The notes: a model not told the origin generated them from the letters alone. A stretch of 64,000 nt of DNA from Lates calcarifer (GCF_001640805.2 NC_066833.1:1059024-1123023); one strand, 5' to 3'; positions 1 to 13,101 are shown, counted from the first letter of the stretch. Program-made: numbers and translations.

Positions 1-395
1 TAGAGGTATGATATGCCTTTTAAATACATTGATAGTATTATGATACATTGATTAAGTAATCAAAGTGTTGTACTAGGCTTTGTGTCACTCAGTTCTCAGT
101 TTCATTTTTGTTGATGGAGTTAGGAATGGTGTTTAATCTAAGTGGACGACTAATAATATCAGTTTTCATATAAACAGTTATGTTTTTGTAATGAGTAGCA
201 AATTAAAAAGCTTCAGAATAACTCTGGCAATATTCGTCACACTGGAACATTCTATTTAATATTTTATACGGTCCCTTAGAAATAAATTAATTAAATAAGT
301 CACTTTGCTATTGAGTGATTTAAATTAAATCAAAGAGTCTAAAGTTATCCCTAAATACTTGTTCAGTACAGTCACCAGGATTCTGTCGATTCTGT
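1..395. other. Non-coding AT-rich sequence
   Basis: No exon, RNA gene or recognised repeat is visible. Stop codons are dense in all frames. It probably belongs to the 5' flank or a first intron of steap3, because the start-codon exon at 882 may be preceded by untranslated exons outside the window. Confidence 0.5.
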
Positions 396-464
396 CTATT
401 TTAATACTACTACTACTATTACTAATAATAATAACAACAATAATAATAATAATAATAATATTTT
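396..464. repeat. Imperfect TAC/TAA trinucleotide microsatellite
   Basis: A run of tac units passes into taa/aat units with a few aca interruptions. It ends next to the hAT relic that starts near 466. Confidence 0.85.
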
Positions 465-465
465 T

Positions 466-720
466 ACTTACTTTTTGAAATCGATTAATCAAGCCAATTT
501 AAGTCGATTATTCGTGACGTCATCGTTAACGCGTTCCCTCCACCCAAAACAATAATATGTCGTCATGCCAAATCATGTTGTTTGCACTGTAATGTACAGA
601 TGCACTAACTTTACCTCCAAAACTCCACTCATCAAGAATGCTTCTCAGACTAGAGACAGTGTGTGCTGAGAGTCTAAAGCACAGAACCCAAAATGTTCCA
701 GTCACCATCCATGTAAACCA
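466..720 (-). mobile_element. hAT transposon relic, one half
   Basis: This stretch aligns by eye with the left half of the repeat at 28629-29262. Both share the succession gattaatc..agccaatttaagtcgatta, gtgacgtcatcgttaa and ccctccaccc. The minus strand reads a broken peptide (about 526-708) that parallels the central hAT transposase segment of the 28629 copy, including a pattern of the form SLRSILDEWSF. The right half of the element is missing here, and a matching right half lies alone at 51297-51486. It is non-functional. Confidence 0.7.
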
Positions 721-881
721 AATGAGAAATTTTTGTCATCAGACGTTTGGATCTTCAGTAATCAGATAAACAAGCTGAGCAAACAGCCGCTCTCAATGTT
801 GACACTGATTATAGGTTTGGTGTACCCTAACAGTTGTTAAGTTAGAATTCTAACAGACCTCCTCATCCCCAGCAGTCAACC

Positions 882-3800
882 ATGCAGAATGACATGAAGA
901 CTCCCTTGTTGGCCGGTGCTGCATCTGATGCCTCAGAGCCCCTGCCCCGGTGCCCAGGAGGCCCTGTGATCAGTATCATTGGCTCTGGAGACTTCTCCCG
1001 GTCCCTTGCAATCCGGCTGGTGGCCTGTGGTTTTAGGGTGGTGGTGGGTAGTCGCAACCCAAACCGTATTGACAGGGGTCTGTTTCCTGATGGGGTGGAT
1101 ATACGATCGCAGAAGGAGGCAGTGGACAGTGCAGAGAGGGTGGTTTTTGCTGCAGTCTACCCAGAGCACTATTACACCCTGGTGGGGCTGAGGCGTCAGC
1201 TGGCCGGCAAGGTGCTGGTAGATGTAAGCAGTGCCACCAGGCTAAACAGTGGAGAGCAGTCAAATGCAGAGAAACTTGCAGAGCTTTTCCCAGAGAGCAG
1301 GGTGGTGAAGGGCTTCAATGTTATCTCTGCATGGGCACTGCAGGCTGGAGTTCATGATGGAAGCAGGCAGGTGAGGCACAGTTGGGGTCAGAGATTGTGC
1401 AAAGAGCATTTAGCTCAGGTTGAGCAGATCAAGACCAAACTAAAAAAATATTTTTTATTACTGAGTTATGAGGACAAGTAATTATCAGTAATAATGATAA
1501 ATATATATATATGTGGGACAGAGTTGATCTCTTTATATAGTGGTATAGTACAGTATATTTACAGTATATAGTGTAATTGGTATATTTGCAAAATTAAATG
1601 TCAACTCATCATACCAGTGGTTATCACATGTACTGTAGTTGCATGATGATGTTGTAATGTCATTTTAAACTCAAAATTGATCATATAATATCAAAATCAG
1701 ACCAAAATATTGTACTTGTGTGTAACATCACTTCATTTATCAGATTTCACACCGCTCCCTCTGCAGCCACAACAGGCTTTACACAACTTTTTTCATATAT
1801 CCAGCTCTGCAACACCTGGAAACATGCTTCAGATGCTTCAGAGTGTAAAAACAGTGAAGTTTGTCTTCATCATGACAGATCTAAGAATAAGGAGAAATGG
1901 AGATATTCCATACTGATGCATTGTGCCTGAAGTCTTTCTTTATCTGCCCCGTGCCCCCAGGTCCTGATCTGCAGCGACTGCTCCACCTCTAAAGACACTG
2001 TGCTCCAGCTGGCTCGTTCTATGGGCTTTAGCCCCATGGATGTGGGAGGTCTGTGCCAATCCAGAGACATTGAGGAAGCCCCACTCATCCTCTTCCCCTC
2101 CTGGGGAGGCCCCATTTTGACTACCTTCATTCTCTTCCTGTTCTTCTATGGATACAACTCTCTGAAGCATATACTGCTGCCCTACCTTGATAAAGGACAG
2201 AACAATTTCCACCAGCTCCCACTAGTGACTATGAATGAGACACTGCCAGCGGTTGCCTTGGTTACACTGGCTCTAGTCTATCTACCAGGTATTGAACAGA
2301 GCATAACATTAGAAGGCCATTGGACAGCAGAAACACATTTGGCACTGAATAACAGCTGCTATAATATGCCATAACCTGAAAATGACACTGAAACTTTAAA
2401 GCTACATTGATCAGTTTTTTTATATTAGTTATGAATTACATTACTATTTGTAATGTGAGAGGGGGGTGATCTCTGCAGGGATGGCTCTCAGCACCCTTTA
2501 GCTCTTTTAGTATAATGCAATTCTGTTCTCACCACCCCTGTTTCCAACAGCCACAGGCAGCTGTTTTCAGTGAAAAAACACAGATAAATCTAATGGTCAT
2601 CACTGCTCAGCATCAAACAGCAGACAGACACAGAGACAAGCTGGTGGCAAACAGTGGCAATCATTTTTCTCAGGAGTTGGTGGAGACCAAATTAGAGCTA
2701 AAAGGAGAGTGAGTAGTGGGCTTACATTCATCAGGTGGGCACAAGCATGGTTCCAAATGAATCTCAATGTTGCTCTGTGCCTGCTAGATATGTGAGTATG
2801 AAACATTTTGCTAACCCATTAGCCAACTTTATAAAGGCATAATTTGTCAAATAATTTGTCAAATGTGTTTGTGATGTTCAGTTTGTTGCTGCATTGTGAT
2901 CCCAAGTAGCCAAAAATTTTAAAAATAAACACAAAAGAAAATTACAATTTTAACACTATAGGGAGTTGCAGTGATATCTCAAATTTGTGGTTTATACTGT
3001 CATTCAAATTATATAAATTATGTTTTTTTTATTTTTATGCCTTGTGAGCATTTTGAGGCTTAAGTGTTGCCATCTTTGTTGTGTACAGTTACCATGCCTA
3101 CAGGTGTTGTGTTCTTTTATGGCAGGAAAAGGCTTTTTCCTCATTCACATGTGAAAGTGCTCTGCAGCAATACAGACAAACTATCCCCCATAAATCCACT
3201 AATCATTTCCAAACTCTGTGATTCTCTAGTGAGTATCTAAAGGAAGATGCAGATGGTTGATTGTAGACTTTGATCCTGGAACTAACTCTTTACTTTGTAT
3301 AGTGGCACAAATGATATTTAACAGTAAGTTAAAGTTCCAACCACATCCATCATTAGTTGGTAATGTTACATTGGATTACCTTTCTATAAATATCACTGTG
3401 CTGTCTACATGTTATTCCATAGTTTGCCTTGGCTGTTTTGTTCCTGTTCCTTGTATAATTCTCAGTACAGGAATTGAGTTCATAAGTGTGTCTCATCCAG
3501 TAACTGTGTCAGATGTCAGATGACATACTGATGTTACTTATTTAGTTTTAGGCTAATTTTTGTTTTAAAAATAAGTTGTCAAGAAATATTTTAGTAGTCT
3601 TCCAAAGTTTCAGTCTTTTTAGTACAATCCACTCACTCCTGAAGCCAAAGTGCAAAGAGTCAAAGTGCATTTCGAAGAGATTTCTTAATGGCCACCAGAA
3701 ACAGGAGGAATGATTACAGCAAGCATGTTTTAGTGTTTGTAAGGACATCTGACTGTTGTTTTAAAACATACTTCAAAAACATAATTAATTTAATATTATC

Positions 3801-5054
3801 AGTCAGGGAGGCATGCTAGGATGAACATTTTACCAACAGAAGTCATTCTGTTAGATAAGATAAACCTTTATTAGTCCCACAGCGGGGAAATTTACATTTC
3901 CTCAGTTCCAAATTAATAGCTTAACTTTGCATTTATCCACCTCATGCAGAAAGGAGCACCTTTATTTCATTCACCCAGGATGAAACTGCATTAAGTCCTG
4001 TGTTTCCTTAGGTCTGGTGGCGGCTGTTTTTCAGCTGTGCAGGGGAACCAAATATAAGAGATTTCCACGTTGGCTAGATCACTGGCTGTGCAGGCGGAAG
4101 CAGCTTGGCCTGCTAAGCTTCCTTTGCGTTGTCCTCCATGCTGTGTACAGTATGTGTCTGACACTGCGGAGGGCTGCAGGGTACACACTACTCAATGCTG
4201 CTTACCACCAGGTGAGTATATTCTTACTCATTTGTATTTATGTAAGCTGTGCATAGAGACATATATGCTCAAATGCAGCTATGTATGGTGTGTGTGTGTG
4301 TTATTTATTTATTCATTTTTCACTCTTTTTTTTAGGTGAAAGCTGATGTTGAAAACTCCTCAGTGGGGCAGCAGGTATGGAGGTCTGACCTTTACCTGTC
4401 CTGTGGAATTCTTGGATTTGGAGTCCTCACTCTGTTAGCTATTACTTCTCTGCCCTCTGTGGGAAATGCCTTCAACTGGAGGGAGTTTACATTTGTTCAG
4501 GTCAGCAGATCAGTGTATGATAAACAGCATAGCTAGCTACCAAAACTTACAAAAGCTTACATTCGAGCAGGAGGAGCACAGTAAATGGAAACAACAAATA
4601 AATATACACCTGTGACTCCAAATGAATGCTGATGTTGCATGATATTGATTTCTGGACCTCAAGAGACTCATCCAATAAACAATGAATTTGGTCCAGTTAT
4701 CTAAATTTTCTCTGTATTTTTGAATTCTCTGACAGTTTTGGTGTCTTTTTGTGTCTCCAGTCAGGACTTGGTTATACTGCTTTAACTTTATCCATCATGC
4801 ACACTCTCTTCTTCGGCTGGGACTTCGCCTTCTTCCCTGTGGCCTATCCTTATTACCTGCCACCAATGTACCTGCTGGCCCTCATCCTGCCCTGCATAGT
4901 TCTGGTCGGACGGCTCTTCTTGGCTCTGCCATGCCTGACATTAAGACTGGCAAAGATCCGAAGGGGTTGGGAGAGTGCAAGACACTGGCCCCGAAATAAC
5001 CAGGAGCCAAGGTCAAATGAAGCAGATCCTCCTCAAAATGTTGGTGACGTCTAG
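882..5054 (+). CDS. steap3: Metalloreductase STEAP3 (five coding exons)
   Basis: STEAP3 reduces Fe3+ and Cu2+ in endosomes, passing electrons from NADPH through FAD and a b-type haem across the membrane so that DMT1 can export ferrous iron. The exons I read are 882-1370, 1961-2288, 4012-4211, 4336-4500 and 4761-5054. All junctions are GT/AG and keep frame, giving 491 residues against 488 in human STEAP3. Exons 1-2 hold the F420H2/NADP-oxidoreductase-like domain, with the nucleotide loop [11 protein letters not shown] (residues 32-42) and GSRNP (56-60). Exons 3-5 carry the six-helix ferric-reductase domain, including RGTKYKRFP and LDHWL. The haem ligands are His315 (VVLHAVY) and His408 (SIMHTLF), one residue off the human numbering. 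The start at 882 gives an N-terminus like that of other STEAP3 proteins. Reading through the first donor extends exon 1 to 1481 and is an intron artefact. STEAP2/4 are less likely, given the C-terminal RRGWE pattern and the synteny with C2orf76 and dbi. The gene looks intact. Confidence 0.95.
3851..3905. repeat. Short LINE/SINE 3'-tail fragment
   Basis: It contains gataaacctttattagtccc followed by ggggaaattta, a motif seen very often in fish genomes at the 3' end of dispersed retroelements. It lies in steap3 intron 2. Only the short core is preserved, so the family is uncertain. Confidence 0.45.
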
Positions 5055-6720
5055 TGTTCAAGATATTAAGTCTGGACATGCCATATTTTTGTTTTTTCTC
5101 TGTGACAGTATAAATTCTGTCACTTCTTCTGTACTTTGAGAAGGTAGAGCTGAACATTACTGGAAAAAGAGACACACAGTGACAGGAGGGGGAAAATAGA
5201 GAGAGTGCAGAGCAGTGATCTAACCTGTCCATGATCCTAGCGTAGCCTTAATTTTTTTGCAATGACTTGGCATTCTAAGATTTTTAAGATTATTGTTAGA
5301 AAGTTTTTTTTTTTAGTTATTAACAGTCTAGAAAGTCTAGAAATTTAGACAAGGGGCATCTCTTCACAGCAGATGTCATGTCCTGCTGGATTCCTAAGTG
5401 AGACAGCAGAGTGACAGGGGCCAGTTGCTGCTAGACATTTCGTAGGCCATTTAAGATTAGCCTGTGCACACTTGGCATCAGCCAGCTTCAAATGGCATAT
5501 ATTTCTTGGTCACTTGGTCTTGGCTACAAATGCAGTTTTAATTATCAGTTAGTCCGCCAAATACTTTCTGAATTAATAATGCAACATTTAAAAAAATCTC
5601 ATCACAGTCTTTCAACGTCTAAGGCAACACTGTCCAATGATTTGTTTGACCATCAGTCTAAAGAAATGCAATTTACTGTCATCAAAGACTAAGAAAATCA
5701 GCAAGAGGCTCGAACAGTGTCTCAAGGATAATTGTTATTTTATGATCAAAAATTTATTTAATGATTAATCAATTATTATTGACCTGCTGTGTTTTTACTA
5801 AATGTGTTATTTTATATTAGTGTAGCAGTTGAAATATAAGTGTACCAGATGATCATTCTCTAATTTACCCATGATTAGTACCAAATGCAGCACCCTGGTG
5901 GCCTAGCGGTTAAGGATCACCTAGTGGTTTGAAACCCTGGTTTGAGTGTGACCAGGGACCATGGGTTGTCATTGCCCAATTCTATATATCTTGTTTCCTG
6001 TATTGTCAATATCTAATTAAGGCATAAATTGCCTTAATTTTCAGTTTACAATGAAAAATGATTTATCCATGATCCTCAAACATGCTAAGTTTTTAACACA
6101 TTTTAACCAAAAACAGAAAGTTTTGTCCTTATCTTGTGGAGAACTCTGCACAGCCATTAAGATGAACTGTCCTCAGGGAACAGAATACAATTTTCCTTCA
6201 AGGGGATTTACATATGACTTTATGTACTTAAAAAAGGTATAATAGTACAATTTAGGTGTAAACTAAAAGGGCCTTGTAGGTTGATTGCACACAGGAGTCA
6301 CTTCTGTCAGGATGTTCAGTCCTTGGAATTGAAGTTTGTTTATGAAAAAGTTACAAAGTATCACCTGTAATACACATTTCACCCTCAATATCATTTTAAA
6401 CCTTTTCATTTGTAATTTTTTGTTCAGGAATAATTATTTCTGCAGTTTGGAAACAAGCTTTGCTGATCTGTTTTAAATGACATCTCCGATGTGGAACACA
6501 AAAACAATTGAATTACACCTGTAAAATGTGCTTCAGTACTGCAGTCCTACAATAAATCCTATCTATATCAAGTTATGTTTTTGTTGTGTTTTGGGGGCAA
6601 TTCTGGTCATTTTGGAAACTGTGCTGCTGCTGCAAATCACTGAAGGATAGCTGTAATATGCCCTGTTTATGTTTCTAATTCACAACTATATACAATAAAG
6701 TCTCTGTTGTTTTCAGTCTG
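5055..6720 (+). other. steap3: steap3 3' untranslated/flanking region
   Basis: There is no coding sequence beyond the steap3 stop. Two canonical AATAAA hexamers occur, near 6549 and at 6694-6699. The second is followed by a GT-rich stretch (gtctctgttgttttcagtctgtg), which would suit a distal cleavage site. If it is used, the 3' UTR is about 1.65 kb and includes the SINE at 5891. The UTR end is inferred, not shown. Confidence 0.5.
5891..6035 (+). mobile_element. tRNA-derived SINE
   Basis: A tRNA-like head carries an A-box-like tggcctagcggttaagg and a B-box-like ggtttgagtg about 30 bp further on. After it comes the body gaccagggaccat..gttgtcattgccc and the tail taattaaggcataaattgcc. The spacing of the two pol III boxes and the tail order are typical of fish SINEs. 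It is too degenerate for a real tRNA gene. Confidence 0.7.
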
Positions 6721-6892
6721 TGCTTCAGCACATTCAGTAATATTCAATATTCATTCAATAAAATAATAAATACTACATTTAAGTGCCCTTTTCACACACA
6801 CAGTCTGAACTTTAGCAGTTGAAAAGTAATTGGACAAGTACACACAAAGTCAAATTGAATGTACTGAAGTATAGACCCTGAATGTGTAATTG

Positions 6893-6900
6893 CCAAATAC
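6893..6900. repeat. 8-bp target-site duplication, left copy
   Basis: The sequence ccaaatac stands directly before the hAT terminus at 6901 and recurs exactly at 13529-13536 after the other terminus. Eight-base duplications are the signature of hAT transposition. Confidence 0.9.
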
Positions 6901-7163
6901 CAGAGGTGGAAAGTAACGAATTACATTTACTCACGTTACTGTAATTGAGTAGTTTTTTGTGCACTCTGTAATTTTATTTTTACTTAAGTATGTTTTTTTG
7001 GAAGTATTGTATTCCACTATGTTTTAAATTACATCCGTTACTGAGTAAAAAAAAAATGTTGGCCTGAATTTTTAAAAAAGCAAAGTGGAAAATCTGCGCA
7101 CCGCAAACTACGGCAGTGAATGACGAGGGGAGGTGAACTGGCACTAGTTTAATCACAGGAAGG

Positions 7164-8195
7164 ATGGAGACAAGCAAGTCAGGCACCAGCAGTGCACCTT
7201 CAGATTGTACTGAAGTTGAGCTCGAAGGAAATGAAGTGCACCCCTGGCCATATTTAAGTGACCACTTCGGCTTAAAGTGCAAAAAAGGCAACAGCTTTAT
7301 TATGCTGTGTAAGCTGTGTTTGCCCAGGGACCAAACTGGCAGCTTATAAAAACTCTACATCAAACCTACGCAAGCATGTAGAGGTAAGTTATCGTTGCCT
7401 TGTTAGTTGGTTTTCATAGTTAAGCTTATAGCAGTTTAGCGTATCAGGTGTATTTTACAGATGTATATCCAATAGGCTATAAAATAATGCTTAACATCGA
7501 TTTATTGATGATAAACAGAAATCTGTTTAGGTCTTTTAGACCAGGTAAACTTAAATCCACATAAACTGACAACTAGCTTGATGCCAGGTCTATATGGAAA
7601 TTATGTTGGAAAGAAATGATGTCCCGTTAAAATTATCACCTGTTTTAATGTAAATCGGGATACAACTTCATATACAGTCTTAAAAATGAACAAAGATGTT
7701 AATGTTAAAGTGACAGTTGTTTCAAAATGGTATTGTTTAGGTAGGCTACTTATCTAGTCAGTGTAGTAGTGAATGAATGAGTGGTGAACTATCCATTTAA
7801 TATGAATGATGTTTACTATAGTATAGGCATATCTTCCACTATTTTAATAGTCATGATTATATCTTCAGGCATCTCTGAGAGATGTAAGGATCACATGTAA
7901 AAGATATGATGTGTGTAGAAAACCTTTTATCTATGAATGTATATATTTAAAATTCACAGGGTTTAATGAACATAACATTGATTTACTGATGAAAACATTT
8001 TGTTAACAGTGGAAACACCCATCAAAGCTGAAGGCCTTCAGTGACTTTGTGGCAACACAGAAGTGGACCATGGAACTACTTGAAACCCCAAGCAAGAAAG
8101 CAAAAATAAATGATATGATGTCAGCGGGTGCAAACCAACGTGCAATTAAAAAAAAAAAAAAAAGTTTTATAGCAGCTGCCATGTGGTTCATTTGA
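7164..8195 (+). pseudogene. hAT transposase N-terminus, BED zinc finger, broken
   Basis: Exon one starts at 7164 (METSKSG...). It contains the BED-type pattern HPWPYLSDHF, then a C-x2-C pair (LCKLC), and after a frameshift near 7340 the final part STSNLRKHVE, ending at a gtaagt donor near 7383. A second segment starts after cag at about 8009 (WKHPSKLKAFSDF) and runs into an A-tract and a stop. BED fingers bind transposon ends in hAT transposases. The catalytic RNase-H-like region and the C-terminal dimerisation region are not present, so only the DNA-binding part remains, in damaged form. Confidence 0.75.
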
Positions 8196-8989
8196 CATGT
8201 TTGGACTTGTTTTGACATGTTTTGTCATTTGAACAAAGTCTGATATCAAAGAATAATAAAGTTTTGTCTCAAAAACATCTTGAAGGTCCCTGAATGATAC
8301 ATTATTGATACATTATTATGTGTCTATGTATTTTATTTTGTCAGAGCTTTAATTTGTGAGAGTTTGTCTTTAATTAAAAACAATTAGTTTGAGTTCTTTT
8401 TCTAACGTCATTCGGTGTTTCACTATGGGAATCGCTTTGGCGTGAACAACTCGGAAGCTCCAATGACACCACATCTATCAGTAACAAACAGGTCGAACTA
8501 TGCCTGGGGCACACCCCCTGTATAACAGCACAGTCAACCAACCCCCCTCAAATGGTTCTCGCTTTCTTCCCGTGAAGAACTATACAAGCTCCCTCAGCTC
8601 TTCCAGGCGCCAATCTAAGGATTTGCTGAGTAAGTCCTTTGCAATAAGTTAACTTTACGGTTACACTAATGACTTAAAACAGTGTCCACGTTAAGCAAGC
8701 TGTTTCTCTATACCTGTACCCTGTATTTGATTACCGGTGTACCGGTATTGTGTTGCAGTGTACCTTCTGGCTAATGCGTTACGGTGAGCCTTCGAGGGTC
8801 CGGCTAGCATTAATTTGTTAGCTGAGCCGAGTGCCGGAGTTCTGCTAATGTGTCACGGCGAGTAAACTTTAATGGTACACGGCTAACTAGGGCTAAACTC
8901 CATGTGCTAACGCAATCACCGACAAGCTGACGCATCGCGGTGTGACTATTACAGCTTATATTAATTCAGTCTCCCTCTTTCCAGTCACC

Positions 8990-10950
8990 ATGTCCTTGGC
9001 CAAGGGTCGGAACCGAAAAATAAAGAGGCTGCATCCCGCCTGTGCCCTGTGTCATGCATGTCATCCATCTCGGGCAAGGACCCTCACCCAATGTGCATAG
9101 CATGTATGGGTGCTAAACACGCTCAAACATCACTGGCAGACCACCAGTCTGTGCCAGAAAAGATACTGGAAAGGCGGCTTAGAGTGGCGGTGGCCAACAA
9201 CCAGGACCCAAGTCTGTCAAGCCACCCCGAAAGCTACAACCAGTGCCCATCTGCCACGAGCTGCTCCAAGCTGGTTGGACATCATGGATGCTGAGCCTCC
9301 GGACATGACCACACTTTTTGAAGCACTCCTCGAAGGGGAAATGTGCAGTGAGGAGGCAGAGGGTGATGCCAACTCTGACCTAGGACCAAGGAGGATGACT
9401 CCACATTTCCAGTTTCACAGTCCAGACCCTGCAGTGCGTCTGACACTGTTCCACCAGTGGATAGCAGCTTATACGAGGTCTGCAAACAGACTGCATCCAA
9501 GTTGGGGATTCAGTGGCCGGCAGCCCAGAACGCTGAAGGGGCAGAGAAAGACCTCTATGAAAGACCTCTATGAAAGACCTCTATGACGGCAAGGGACCTC
9601 TATGACGGCAAGGGTGCCCCTCCAGTCCAGCTGCCAGTGAAACAACTTCTGCCGGCAGTGCTTGCCTGCATGAAGGAAGTGAGTAGGTACTGGTCTAATC
9701 CATTCAAGAGTAAGCTTCCCACCAAAGGCTACTCTAAGCTGGAGATCCACGGGATGGGGGAACTGGGGCTGGCCAAACCCCCAGTGGTGGAGCCTTCAGT
9801 GGCTTATCACCTCCACCATAACTGTCGCGCTCTCTCAGCCTCCAGCAGCATCTCTCTGCCTAGCAAAACAGAACGCGTCACTGCCTCAGTTTTCCAGAGA
9901 ATGTATAAATATGTAGCACAATCAGTGTGCTCCCTGAATGCTATGACACTGCTGTCTGCATACCAGGCAGAAATACTGGAGGAGATGGGCCGGCAGCTCG
10001 ACACTGGGTCACCTAACCCAGCTCTCTGGGATGAGATCTGTGTGGTTAACGACCTCATCCTGTGCATCTCACGTGGAGCAGTACAGGGTTGTGGTCGAGT
10101 GATGGGGCTTGCAGTCGCAGGGGAGAGAGCTCTGCGGCTGAACCTCTCAGGCCTGAGTGACGCACAAAAGGCAGAGATCATGACCCCACCAAAGGGGTGG
10201 TCCAGCTCTGGAGAAGATGAGGGAAACAAGCACCCCCCGAAAAAGCAAGAGGGTGAAGCCTTTGACCTATGCCTACCCAGGAAGCATGTCCCCCCCTACC
10301 CAGGCCTTGGTCCCTGCCCCCCCCCAGGGACCAAGGCCTGGCTTTGCTGCGGCAGTGGCAGCTGTGAGAGGGTCCTAGACCACAGAGACAGGCAACCAAT
10401 CACAAGACTAACCAGCAGTCCAGGTCAGGAAACTCAGGACCATGGGGCAAACACTCCTTTGCTGCTGTGGCAGCGAGAAACTGCCCCTCCCACCTCGGGT
10501 AAGGGAAGAAGAAGCTTGCAACCTAGCATCCACAGCTTCTCTCTCTCCCCCTCCCACAAAGAAGAGAAGTGGAACAGAGTTCCAAAGTTCATGGTTCAGA
10601 GGCCCTGGTGAGTTCTGTCCCAGGTGTTCTCTCCCAGCCTCTCTTCCCTCATGTTTCAGAGGAGGAGAGTCAGGGACAAATAACTCAGTGTCACCAAGCA
10701 CTCTCACTTTGTTCCCAAATAAAGCTTGCATTCTCGCAGCCAGGCCCAAGGCCAAGGGCAGAATGTTTTCCCCAAAACAAAATAAAAACAAACCCATGTC
10801 GTGCCCCAACTGTACCCACAGGGGGAGCTCTTGCTCCACTGGGTGCAGACATCTCTCCTCATATCCTGGAGGTGACCTCTCTCACTGGGCGGACAGGTGG
10901 TGCACATGCGCAGTGCACCTGTGGATTATGTTCACTATTTCTCAGAGGAC
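8990..10950 (+). pseudogene. DIRS Gag-like ORF1, frameshifted
   Basis: The reading passes through several frames. About 9049-9294 gives DPHPMCIACMGAKHAQ, the cysteine/histidine knuckle-like motif found near the N-terminus of fish DIRS Gag. About 9290-9586 gives an acidic linker. Residues coded by 9583-10611 form the conserved body (VKQLLPAVLACMKEVSRYW and a long helical region), and 10612-10900 is Ser/Pro-rich. A short tandem duplication of gaaagacctctat (9550-9605) accompanies one frame change. It would have packaged the element's RNA, but is not expressible as one protein now. Confidence 0.65.
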
Positions 10951-10954
10951 GAAA

Positions 10955-11517
10955 TACAGTCCCTCAAAAAGAATCTCAAAAATCAACAGTGCACCTTATA
11001 ATCCAGTGCGCCTTATGTATGACTTTTGTTTGTGTTTACTAACCTCGAACCGATTTTATGTTGTACACATTACGGCTAATAACGTATTACTCCGCGAGTC
11101 TCATATGTTGGCCTACAGATAGGTTTTGTATTTTTGTGTTAAAACTGAACAATGTTGAGAGGGATCCAAGCATGTTTGATGCCGAAATCACCCAACTGTT
11201 AAACTCAGACAATGAAGCTGATGGATTTGTAGATAAGGAATGAACTGAAAAAAAAGTGAGTGTATTTTTGTGTTACAGCTGAACAAAGGTTTTGTATTTT
11301 TGTGTTATCCTACAACTGAACAATGTTGAGAGTTATTGTAAATTAGTTGAATAAAGTTCGACTTATCTGACACACGTTTTGTTTCGCTTATTGCGCCTTA
11401 TAATCAGATGCGCCTTATAATCCGATGCACCTTATGTGTGGACAATGACAGCAATTGACATGTTAATTGATACTGCGCTTTATAATCCGGTGCGCCTTAT
11501 AGCCCAAAAAATACGGT
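10955..11517 (+). mobile_element. pogo/Tigger-like DNA transposon fragment
   Basis: Several copies of gcgccttataatcc-type words stand near both ends, and the right end reads toward aaaaaatacggta. This is a familiar fish DNA-transposon terminus ('..ttatagtccaaaaaatacggta'). The plus strand between them encodes a short acidic C-terminal peptide (about 11160-11243, ITQLLNSDNEADGF) followed by a stop, as at the end of DDE_1 (pogo) transposases. Most of the transposase is deleted. Family assignment rests on the terminal words and this tail only. Confidence 0.5.
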
Positions 11518-11850
11518 ATATATATATGTTAGTTGTCTTTACGATTTATAGCGAGACATCGGGCTCTCACTCAATGACCTCACTTTTCCAAGAAACAGAG
11601 AGAAGGGAGGAAAGGCCCTCTCCCTGTTCCTTATATGTATATGTTCATGGCTACTAACCTAAACATGAACCCAAAGAATAGAAAGAAATACATGGAGCTT
11701 CAGGCATTCCAAGAGAGTAAAAACCATATATGGAACGTCAGACACTACACTTTCTTTATGGGGCAAAGTGGCAGATTTTTGAGGAATGGTGTGACTTTAG
11801 GCGTATCATTCCTTTTCAGTGTTCAGTGGTTGACCTGCTGTGTTTCTTGC

Positions 11851-12718
11851 AGGAGTTGGTTGAGAAGGGGATGGCCTTTTTACAATTAAAGTGTACTTAG
11901 CGGCTATCTCAGCATGCTATGTGGACTTTAGATATAAGCCGGTGGGACAACATTCTCTGGTCTGTCATTTCATGAAGGGTGCACGCCGCAAGCTCCCAGT
12001 TTCCATACCCTTAGTTCCACTGTGGGATCTGTCAGTGGTGCTGGACACATTATCTCATCACCCTTTTGAGCCTATGGATTCTGTAGGGATGAAGTTTGTC
12101 TCTTTAAAAACAGTTCTGCTCTTGGCTTTAACCACAGCAAAGTGTGTGAGTGACTTGCAAGCTTTTTCTATCCGCCCTTCCTGCTTGCAGTTTGCCCCAG
12201 GTGGCACTAAAGTCTGCTTATGACCCAACCCGGCTTTTGTGCCTAAGGTGGTTGAGTTAGCTTACAGATGTCCTACTGTGGAGCTTTTGACTTTTCATCC
12301 TCCTCCTTTTTCCTCAGGTGAGAAGCAGAGGCTAAACACTTTGTGTCCAGTGCGGGCACTGCAGGTGTATGTGAGTAGAACAGCAGGGTTCAGGAAAGCT
12401 GATCAGCTGTTTGTGTCCTGGGCTACTCCTCATAAAGGCAAGCCACTGTCTCGCCAAAGGCTGTCTCACTGGATTGTGTAGGCTATTTCTCTGGCCTATA
12501 AATGTGGGGGTTTGCAGCCCCCCAGGGGTCTCAAGGCTCATGCCACAAGGGGTATGGCTACTTCATGGGCTCTGTTCAGGGGAGTGTCAGTGCAGGACAT
12601 TTGTGCTGCAGCAAGCTGGGCTACCCCTCACACTTTTGTGAGGTTTTACAGGCTTGACGTCTTGGGGCCGTCCTTGGCACAAGCAGTGCTAGAAGTGAAC
12701 ACGCCAGGGTCAGTGTAA
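11851..12718 (+). pseudogene. DIRS tyrosine recombinase, inactivated
   Basis: The reading begins near ELVEKG (11851), continues through ISACYVDF, and ends with the catalytic C-terminus. Recognisable motifs are the box AKCVSDLQA, the box HATRG that supplies His and Arg, and the nucleophile region FYRLDV. DIRS recombinases integrate circular cDNA without target duplication. The damage is clear. A frameshift lies near 11885, TGA at 12221-12223 and TAG at 12479-12481 interrupt the frame, and a cysteine stands where family members have the first catalytic arginine (AKRVSDL-type box). Classification is firm, activity excluded. Confidence 0.8.
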
Positions 12719-13101
12719 TTATTGCTCACAGGCTGGATATGTTTATGGCCTTGGGAAGCTTATGCACTCTGGGAGTGGTCTATATTTCCCATAGTGAAAC
12801 ATCGAACGACGTTAGAAAAAGACCTTTGGGTTACTTAACATAATCCCCAGTTCTTTGATAACAGAGTGAGGTGTTTCACCATCACATCCCTCCTTGCATA
12901 GACACGGAAAGAAACCGGAACACGGAATGATTTGAGAGGGGCTGGTCGACTGTGTTGTTATACAAGGGGAGTGCCCCAGGCACACTGTGACCTGTCTGTC
13001 ACTGACAGACGTGGTGTCATTGGAGCTTTCGTAGTTGGTCATGCCAAAGCTATTCCCAGAGTGAAACAGCTCACTCTGTTATCAAAGAACTGGGGATTAC
13101 A

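Noticed and set aside
1371..1481. Extension of the first steap3 exon to 1481
   Set aside because: A gtgagg donor at 1371 ends the exon, and the next exon at 1961 continues the protein exactly as in the STEAP family.
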